A stretch of 15,706 nucleotides of DNA from Anseongella sp036570465 (lineage in GTDB: Bacteria; Bacteroidota; Bacteroidia; Sphingobacteriales; Sphingobacteriaceae), in NCBI GenBank assembly GCA_036570465.1, contig DATCYD010000357.1, forward strand, positions 1 to 15,706. Reading direction: 5' to 3'. The notes below the pieces were generated by a model. The model had not been told where the DNA came from, ran no database searches, and worked only from the letters and a program-made list of their open reading frames with translations. Below, one piece after another: positions 7,251-13,219 of the stretch. The position numbers and the translations under genes were made by a program. Position 1 is the first letter of the stretch, and every line of letters begins with the position of its first letter.

Positions 7251-8789
7251 TCATTTAAAATCGGGATTACTAAATCCCTGCTCCTTATATCGATCCAATC
7301 GAGCGGTAAGCTCAGCCACGATCTCCGGATATTCATTGTACAGGTTATTTTCTTCAGCCAGGTCTTCGGCCAGGTTATACAACTGTCCCGGAGGGAGAAC
7401 CACACCCGGCTTTTTGTCTGGGTTAGGGCTCCATCCTCCCGAGCCCTCGCCCAATATCAATTTCCAGGGCCCCTTGCGGATGGAAAACATGCCTTGGATT
7501 GAATGGTGGATCAAATCTTCCCGGACCGGTTCATCCGACATTCCCAGCCAAACCTTGTTAAAATCAAAACTATCTTCGTACTCCCTGTCGGGTGCGCCTG
7601 TTACCGCCGCAAGGGTGGCTATTAAATCGTTGAGCCCAAAAAGTTGATCGCAGACGCTTCCGCTCTGTATTTTACCCGGCCAGCTGATGATAAACGGCAC
7701 CCTGTGCCCTCCTTCCCAGATATCGGCTTTCATCCCCCTCAACGGCCGGCCAGGGTCGTGATCGTAGTTTTTCACGGAACCGGTCGCACCGCCCATTTGC
7801 TCGCCATTGCGCCCGGGAGAGCCGTTGTCCGAGGTGAAAATCACGATCGTGTTTTCTCTTTGTCCACTTCGCGTGAGCGCTTCCATGACCTGCCCTACCG
7901 TGTAATCCACCTGGTTTACATAATCACCATAACGCCCTGCGGAACTTTTTCCTATAAATTCATCGGCCGGAGCAATCGGGGTATGCGGAGCGGTCAGGGG
8001 GAAGTACAAGAAAAACGGGGTATCCTTTTTGCCTTGTTCCTCAATATAGGAGACCGCCCGTTGAGTAAGTGTAGGCATGACATTGGCCAGGTCCCAGCCC
8101 GAAACCATGGGCCCCGGAGCGCCAAACATATTCCCGGGCTTCAGGGTATCTGGCATGGCCAGCAGCTTATTGTTCTCAAAAAAGACATAAGGCGGAAAGT
8201 TAGGCACGTCATCCCCGAAATAATAATCAAAACCGGCCTCCAACGGTCCGCCGCCAAGTGGCTGACTGAAATCCATTTTCTTCCACAATTGATATCGTTC
8301 TTCCATGCTATATTCTCCAATGGCAACGGTATCGTTCATGAAACCTCCCTGCTTTCCCGGCCACCGCCAGCCCAAATGCCATTTGCCGATACAAACCGTA
8401 TGATAACCCTGTTTTTTGAGCATTTTCGGCATGGTCTCCCGATCCTTTTCGATCAATGGTTTATCCCATACCCACAGCACGCCTTTTTTCAAGGGCGTGC
8501 GCCAGGCATATCTCCCGGTCAGCAGCCCGTACCGGGTAGGCGTGCAAACGCTGCTGGGCGAATGGGCATCGGTAAAGCGCATCCCTCCGGCTGCCATTGC
8601 ATTCATACTGGGCGTAGGAATCTTTGATTCATCGTTGTAAACTTCCAGGTCACCGTATCCCATATCGTCCGCCAGGATGATGATGATATTTGGCCGCCCG
8701 GCAAAGGCATCTTCCTTTACCTGCTGGCAGGCGGCAAGCCCCAGAAAAAGAACAGTCAACCCCTTGGTTGATATCTGTTTGACTTTCAT
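7251..8789 (-). CDS. Formylglycine-dependent sulfatase lipoprotein (S1 family)
   Basis: A 512-residue arylsulfatase-superfamily enzyme that should hydrolyse a sulfate ester, most likely on a sugar, outside the cytoplasm. The signal peptide ends in a lipobox LAAC with C21, so it is membrane-anchored. The formylglycine motif C82-T-P-T-R86 is intact and Cys-type, which requires a separate maturation enzyme that is not in the window. Other family residues are present: calcium ligands D41, D42, D321 and N322, active-site K136 and H138 (GKWHLG), H269 (APHTPI) and K354 (RGMKADIWEGG). Length is normal for the family. The start codon overlaps the stop of the preceding dehydrogenase by 4 bp (ATGA), which indicates translational coupling. 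The exact S1 subfamily, and therefore the sugar and sulfate position, cannot be read by eye; the neighbouring fuconate dehydratase suggests a fucose-containing glycan. Confidence 0.93.
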   Translation of the reverse strand: MKVKQISTKGLTVLFLGLAACQQVKEDAFAGRPNIIIILADDMGYGDLEVYNDESKIPTPSMNAMAAGGMRFTDAHSPSSVCTPTRYGLLTGRYAWRTPLKKGVLWVWDKPLIEKDRETMPKMLKKQGYHTVCIGKWHLGWRWPGKQGGFMNDTVAIGEYSMEERYQLWKKMDFSQPLGGGPLEAGFDYYFGDDVPNFPPYVFFENNKLLAMPDTLKPGNMFGAPGPMVSGWDLANVMPTLTQRAVSYIEEQGKKDTPFFLYFPLTAPHTPIAPADEFIGKSSAGRYGDYVNQVDYTVGQVMEALTRSGQRENTIVIFTSDNGSPGRNGEQMGGATGSVKNYDHDPGRPLRGMKADIWEGGHRVPFIISWPGKIQSGSVCDQLFGLNDLIATLAAVTGAPDREYEDSFDFNKVWLGMSDEPVREDLIHHSIQGMFSIRKGPWKLILGEGSGGWSPNPDKKPGVVLPPGQLYNLAEDLAEENNLYNEYPEIVAELTARLDRYKEQGFSNPDFK

Positions 8790-9562
8790 GATCCAATCGT
8801 TATTCGCCGGTAGCCAAGTTCCGCTCCTCCTGTTACCGGCAAAATGCAGCCTGTAATGAACCGGGCTTCTTCCGATATTAAAAAAGCACAGGCATCTGCG
8901 ATAACATCGCCCTCAGGACAATATCCCAGTGCGTGAATTTCGTCCAGGTATTTCCCCATCATTTTATTTGCAGGTTGTACCGCACTCCAATCCCTTAGCA
9001 TGGGTGTCCATACGCCTGCAGGGGCTACCGCATTGACACGCATACCAAATTTTGCGTAATCCAACGCCATGGATTTAGTCAGTGCATTGATACCGCCTTT
9101 TGTTGCGGTATATGCAGCATGTAACTCCTGCCCTATTTCACCGACAATGCTGCTGGTATTCAAAACACATCCCCTGGATTGCTTTAGCGCTTCGAATCCA
9201 TGCCGAATCGTACTGTATATGCCCCTGAGATTTATATTTATTATACGATCCCATTCCGCTTCATCGGTTTCATGCAACATTTTGGATGGTTCTGCGATAC
9301 CGGCGTTGTTATGGATGACATTGATTCTCTGAAATTCCTTCAATGTTTCGGCGATCGCATCTTTCACCTCTCCGGGCCGGGAGACGTCACAGACGATTCC
9401 CAGATGGTCCGCTCCCAATTCCCGGATGGCTTCCGTAACAGATGCCCTGTGATTAGCTGCGATAACCACTCTTGCCCCTTCGCGAACATATTTCTTCGCA
9501 CATTCAAATCCAATCCCGGTGGAGCCGCCTGTAAGGAAAACAACCTTATCCTTTAATAACAT
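8786..9562 (-). CDS. Classical short-chain dehydrogenase/reductase (SDR)
   Basis: A 258-residue cytoplasmic NAD(P)-dependent oxidoreductase. The Rossmann nucleotide-binding motif T11-G-G-S-T-G-I-G18, the N85-N-A-G88 motif and the catalytic residues N111, S138, Y151 and K155 (YTATK) are all present, followed by an SDR-typical dimerisation C-terminus (LPVTGG). The end of beta-strand 2 reads A36-N37-H38-R39 with no acidic residue, which leans toward NADP(H), though this is weak. It is the first gene of the operon with the sulfatase (4-bp overlap) and the large lipoprotein. With a fuconate dehydratase nearby, plausible roles are fucose 1-dehydrogenase or 2-keto-3-deoxy-L-fuconate dehydrogenase; both reactions are carried out by SDRs in known non-phosphorylating fucose pathways. 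The sequence alone does not choose between them. Confidence 0.9.
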   Translation of the reverse strand: MLLKDKVVFLTGGSTGIGFECAKKYVREGARVVIAANHRASVTEAIRELGADHLGIVCDVSRPGEVKDAIAETLKEFQRINVIHNNAGIAEPSKMLHETDEAEWDRIININLRGIYSTIRHGFEALKQSRGCVLNTSSIVGEIGQELHAAYTATKGGINALTKSMALDYAKFGMRVNAVAPAGVWTPMLRDWSAVQPANKMMGKYLDEIHALGYCPEGDVIADACAFLISEEARFITGCILPVTGGAELGYRRITIGS

Positions 9563-9668
9563 TCTTTTTATAATTACGGGTAAATGCTCACCTCGCCAGA
9601 GTAATATATCCCTGGCCTATTATAGAGCACGTGAACGATTTGCATTTTTACTACCAATTTTAGCAGCT

Positions 9669-9699
9669 CAAAATTAAAAGGCGTCGATTGGCAGGACAA
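9669..9699 (-). promoter_or_regulatory. Candidate Bacteroidota-type promoter for the SDR-sulfatase-lipoprotein operon
   Basis: On the minus strand TAATTTTG (plus 9669-9676) fits the Bacteroidota -7 box TAnnTTTG exactly. A TTG (plus 9697-9699, context CTATTG) lies upstream with a 20-base spacer, within the usual 17-23. Transcription would start near 9662, giving a leader of about 100 bases before the SDR start at 9562. No terminator-like hairpin or riboswitch was recognised in the leader. Confidence 0.42.
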
Positions 9700-9825
9700 T
9701 AGAGCATCGTATCAATTCACTGGATATTCCTATTGCTTTGGAACGAGCCGGATTTGGAGGGTTTATCTCCGTCTCTGTTTAAATATCCCGTGCAAATGAT
9801 TAGTTTTAATCCAACTCATCCAAAG

Positions 9826-9867
9826 CATGGATTATTCTATTGAAGTCATGGATTTTACTATTGAGTA
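9826..9867. repeat. Two adjacent 21-bp imperfect direct repeats (candidate activator site)
   Basis: Units 9826-9846 and 9847-9867 are directly adjacent and match at 16 of 21 positions; both share CATGGATT at the start and CTATTGA at positions 12-18. A pitch of 21 bp (two helical turns) is what AraC-type and hybrid two-component regulators often recognise. The site is about 130 bp upstream of the candidate -33 box of the SDR operon and downstream of the ATPase gene. It may be a regulatory site for the glycan operon, or it may be a non-functional duplication. Confidence 0.4.
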
Positions 9868-9871
9868 AGAA

Positions 9872-9919
9872 AGACGGAGTTCAGGAGAGACGGAGTTCAG
9901 GAGAGACGGAGTTCAGGAA
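9872..9919. repeat. 16-bp tandem repeat, three copies, overlapping the ATPase stop codon
   Basis: The unit AGACGGAGTTCAGGAG occurs at 9872-9887, 9888-9903 and 9904-9919 (last base differs). The ATPase stop codon (plus 9897-9899) lies in the middle unit, and the last residues PELRLS are encoded by the third unit. The 10-bp core CTCCGTCTCT also occurs once in inverted orientation at 9767-9776, about 110 bp away. Because 16 is not a multiple of 3, a change in copy number would alter the C-terminus of the ATPase. Confidence 0.9.
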
Positions 9920-11906
9920 AATCAACACGTAGAAAATTCATCCTCTGTATCCTCACCGCGTTCAAAATAGCCAGCAAAGCCACACCAACATCCGCAAACA
10001 CCGCTTCCCACATACCAGCCATTCCCGCAGCCCCTAAAACTAAAACAATTGCCTTAACACCAAAGGCAAGTCCAATATTCTGCCACACAATCATTTTTGT
10101 AGCCTTACCAATCCTGATAGCAGTAGCAATACGGGAAGGCTGATCGGTCTGAATAATAACGTCAGCAGTTTCAATAGCCGCATCGCTTCCCAGGCCCCCC
10201 ATTGCTATTCCCACATCGCTCAGCGCTAATACCGGAGCATCATTAATGCCATCACCAACAAAAGCAACCACGCGACCAGGATCCTTTTTTAGCTCTTCCA
10301 CCTTGTGTACCTTATCTTCAGGAAGCAGGTCACCAAAAGCCCTGTCAATCTGCAGCGAATTCGCTACTTTCTCTACCACAGTGCCCTTATCCCCCGACAG
10401 CATAACCGTTTCTCTGATCCCGATCTTACGCAGCTGGCGGATCGCTTCCCCCGCATCATCCTTGATTCTATCTGCGATCATAAAATATCCAGCAAACCGA
10501 TCATTAACCGCCACTGCAACAACCGTATCTTCCACCTTTTCAAGTCCCGCATCAAAAGAAATATTAAACCCTTTCAAGAGACGGAAATTTCCGGCAAGGA
10601 CCCTGAACCCATCCACCATACCGGTTAATCCCTGACCCGCTATTTCCTCCACATCCTCAACTCCTGCTTGCTGAACACCCTCCTCCAGTCTATCCCTATA
10701 CCGAACAATTGCCCGGGCAACAGGATGTGTTGATTTAGTTTCCAGCGCCGCTGTAAGCCTCAATAATTGCGTTTTGTCGTAACCTTCAGCTGCCACCAAT
10801 TCCTGCACATCAACTACCCCTTCAGTAAGAGTACCCGTTTTATCCATCACTACCGTGTCCACCCTGGTTATCAGGTCCAGAAAATTGGAACCCTTGAAAA
10901 GGATACCGTTGCGGGAAGCAGCGCCAATACCACCGAAATAACCAAGTGGGATTGATATCACCAGCGCACACGGACAAGAAATAACCAGAAAGATCAGGCC
11001 CCGGTAAAGCCAGTCCTCAAACACGTAAGTATCCAGGAAAAAATACGGCAAAAAAACTAGCAGAATGGCCAGAAAAGTAACCGCCGGCGTATAAACTTTG
11101 GCAAACCGCCGGATAAAATGTTCCGTTTTCGCTTTTCTTGCAGCAGCATGCTGTACCAGTTCCAAAATGCGGGCAATAGAGCTGTCAGCAAACTGCCGGG
11201 TGGTCCGAAGTGAAATTACCTTATCTATATTGATCATTCCGGCCAGTACCTGCTCCCCTTCCCCGATGCTGCGCGGTTTACTCTCCCCGGTGAGGGCAAC
11301 AGTATTAAAGGAAGATCTGCCCGAAACAATTGTGCCATCCAGCGGCACTTTTTCGCCCGCCCTGACCTGAACCGTTTCCCCCACCACCACCTCCCGGGGA
11401 TCAACGTCATTAAAAATGCCATTACGCCATACTGTGGCGATGCTTGGGCGCACATCAAGGAGTGCCGTGATGTTCCGTTTCGCCTTGCCAACCGCTGCTT
11501 CCTGAAAAAGTTCACCTACCGCATAAAACAACATCACAGCCACCCCCTCCGGATATTCCCCGATAGCAAAAGCCCCAGCAGTAGCCAGGCCCATCAGAAA
11601 GAATTCCGTAAATACCTCGCCCTTAACAAGCAGCCGGACCGCTTTAGCAAGGACCGGGAAACCCACCGGAAGATAGGCAATCACATACCAGGCTACCCTG
11701 ATCCAGCCTGTAAAGAATGTCGGTTGCCAGAAATAATCAGTCAGCATTCCCGCGACCAGCAGCAGAAAGCTAAAAATTGCACCACCCCACTTTGCCATAA
11801 ACGCAGGATCTCTTTTCCCGGCCTGCCCGGCCACCAGCTTCCCTCCTGCTTTTTTCGGTTCAGCCGAACAGCAGCAATCGCTTTCACCTGTTATCTGATC
11901 ATTCAT
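9897..11906 (-). CDS. Zn/Cd-type heavy-metal translocating P1B ATPase (ZntA/CadA-like)
   Basis: A 669-residue inner-membrane pump that exports soft divalent metal ions from the cytoplasm with ATP. All P-type motifs are intact: T206-G-E-S209 (actuator), C311-P-C313 in the transport helix, D355-K-T-G-T (phosphorylated Asp), H394-P395 and G551-D-G-I-N-D-A-P558. K618 in the penultimate helix and D639-x-G641 in the last helix are the P1B-2 signature for Zn2+/Cd2+/Pb2+, arguing against the Cu+ subgroup. There is no N-terminal HMA domain; a C11-C12-C13 cluster in the short tail may bind metal instead. The gene starts 31 bp after the adaptor gene and closes the efflux operon, so cytoplasmic export is paired with periplasmic export by the RND system. 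The last 13 residues (NFLRVDFPELRLS) run into the tandem repeat and look like an unusual extension. Confidence 0.93.
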   Translation of the reverse strand: MNDQITGESDCCCSAEPKKAGGKLVAGQAGKRDPAFMAKWGGAIFSFLLLVAGMLTDYFWQPTFFTGWIRVAWYVIAYLPVGFPVLAKAVRLLVKGEVFTEFFLMGLATAGAFAIGEYPEGVAVMLFYAVGELFQEAAVGKAKRNITALLDVRPSIATVWRNGIFNDVDPREVVVGETVQVRAGEKVPLDGTIVSGRSSFNTVALTGESKPRSIGEGEQVLAGMINIDKVISLRTTRQFADSSIARILELVQHAAARKAKTEHFIRRFAKVYTPAVTFLAILLVFLPYFFLDTYVFEDWLYRGLIFLVISCPCALVISIPLGYFGGIGAASRNGILFKGSNFLDLITRVDTVVMDKTGTLTEGVVDVQELVAAEGYDKTQLLRLTAALETKSTHPVARAIVRYRDRLEEGVQQAGVEDVEEIAGQGLTGMVDGFRVLAGNFRLLKGFNISFDAGLEKVEDTVVAVAVNDRFAGYFMIADRIKDDAGEAIRQLRKIGIRETVMLSGDKGTVVEKVANSLQIDRAFGDLLPEDKVHKVEELKKDPGRVVAFVGDGINDAPVLALSDVGIAMGGLGSDAAIETADVIIQTDQPSRIATAIRIGKATKMIVWQNIGLAFGVKAIVLVLGAAGMAGMWEAVFADVGVALLAILNAVRIQRMNFLRVDFPELRLS

Positions 11907-11937
11907 GACGTATCTGTTAGTTACCTATATCTGTTTC

Positions 11938-13197
11938 TTAGTGCGCATGCCCGTGGCCGCCTTCTCCTTTTTTCATTTCTGCAAATATATCATACGCTCC
12001 TTCCACGACAATGTCAGCATCAGCGGGAAGCCCGTTCGTGCGCAAGATCCGGACCATCCCGTTGCGGCGGATACCGGTGGCAACTTCCACCCGCCGGAAA
12101 GGAATCCCCTCTCCCTGATGATCTTCCTGATGTCCCTCCCGGGTAAAAATATACGTTTTCCCCTCATCCCGCACCACGGCATCTTCCGGAAGCGCTGTTA
12201 CCCGCTCGTCTCCGGTAAAGATAGCGGCTTCCACGTAAAGTCCGCGCCGGAATTGGGGCTTCATGTCATTAAAATGCCCATGCACTTTCACCGTTTTGGT
12301 TTCCATATCAAATGACTTCCCTACCAGGAAAACCTCCCCCTGATATCGTTCGCCACCCAGGCTCGGAACAGAAAACAGGATAGACTGTCCTTTTTTAACA
12401 CCAGCAATATCATTTTCATAAACATTCAATTCCAGATGCATGTGATCGGTATTGATCAGCTCATACATTTCCTGCTCCGACTGTACAAATTCTCCCTTAT
12501 GGACATTCAACTGGCTGATATAACCGGAAATAGGCGCTTTAACCGAAATATTACTTGTCATTTGCCCATCGGCTACATTGGCCGGATCCAGACCAATATA
12601 GTCCAGCTGCTTTTCCAGGGAAAGTTTCCGGGCTCGTGCAGTCCGGTATTCCGATTCTGCCCGCTGCAGTGCCTTCCGGGCCGCAATATTTGCTGAATCG
12701 AGCGTCTGCTGGCGTTTGTACTCCGCTTCGAGATAACCAAGACTGGATAAAACGGCTAAATATTCTTCCTGAAGTTTAATAAACTCAGGATGCTCCATGA
12801 CCACCAGTTCCGCCCCCTTTTTCACATAGCTGCCTATCAGGTAATTGGCTTTTCTCACAATCCCTGCCATGGGAGCATTGACCGCAGCAATATTATCCGG
12901 AGGAAGATCGAAAACCCCGTTGGCATTGACAGATCCCGACACATTCATGGTATCAAAGGTTCCCGTGGTAATTCCTGCTGAAGCAATCTGCACATCACTC
13001 AGAATCACCATTGCTTCCCCCTCTTCGCCAACATGTTCATCTCCATGTTCATTCCCCTCTTCATCTCCGTGTTCATCGCTGTGTCCTGCGCCATGCTCAT
13101 CGTGACCGTGTGTTTCTTCGGCAGCATTTTGCGGAGTGCACTGCCAAAGTGCCCCCGTCAGGAATATGATTGTCAAATAATTTATGATCGTTTTCAT
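11938..13197 (-). CDS. Heavy-metal RND efflux periplasmic adaptor lipoprotein (CzcB-like), His-rich ends
   Basis: A 419-residue membrane-fusion protein linking the inner-membrane RND pump to the outer-membrane channel. The signal peptide ends in a lipobox with C20 (LWQC). Residues 30-55 carry seven His among Asp/Glu/Gly, and the extreme C-terminus is GGHGHAH, both likely low-affinity Zn/Cd/Co sites. Residues about 100-135 and 215-250 form the split lipoyl domain ('APMAGIVRKANYLIGSYVKK' and 'VKAPISGYISQLNVHKGEFV'), flanking a coiled-coil hairpin (about 135-210). A beta-barrel domain and a membrane-proximal domain follow. It sits 22 bp after the pump-channel gene and 31 bp before the ATPase. 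The His-rich tails and the lack of a Met-rich segment favour Zn/Cd/Co over Cu/Ag. Family assignment is firm. Confidence 0.92.
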   Translation of the reverse strand: MKTIINYLTIIFLTGALWQCTPQNAAEETHGHDEHGAGHSDEHGDEEGNEHGDEHVGEEGEAMVILSDVQIASAGITTGTFDTMNVSGSVNANGVFDLPPDNIAAVNAPMAGIVRKANYLIGSYVKKGAELVVMEHPEFIKLQEEYLAVLSSLGYLEAEYKRQQTLDSANIAARKALQRAESEYRTARARKLSLEKQLDYIGLDPANVADGQMTSNISVKAPISGYISQLNVHKGEFVQSEQEMYELINTDHMHLELNVYENDIAGVKKGQSILFSVPSLGGERYQGEVFLVGKSFDMETKTVKVHGHFNDMKPQFRRGLYVEAAIFTGDERVTALPEDAVVRDEGKTYIFTREGHQEDHQGEGIPFRRVEVATGIRRNGMVRILRTNGLPADADIVVEGAYDIFAEMKKGEGGHGHAH

Positions 13198-13219
13198 GTT
13201 GAATTTTTATGTTGATGAC

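Noticed and set aside
7644..8627. 327-codon open frame on the plus strand
   Set aside because: Fully antisense to the well-supported sulfatase gene, with no recognisable family pattern; a shadow of codon bias.
9563..9896. Mobile-element remnant suggested by repeats between the two operons
   Set aside because: No transposase fragment or paired terminal inverted repeats with target duplication are visible; only short repeats.
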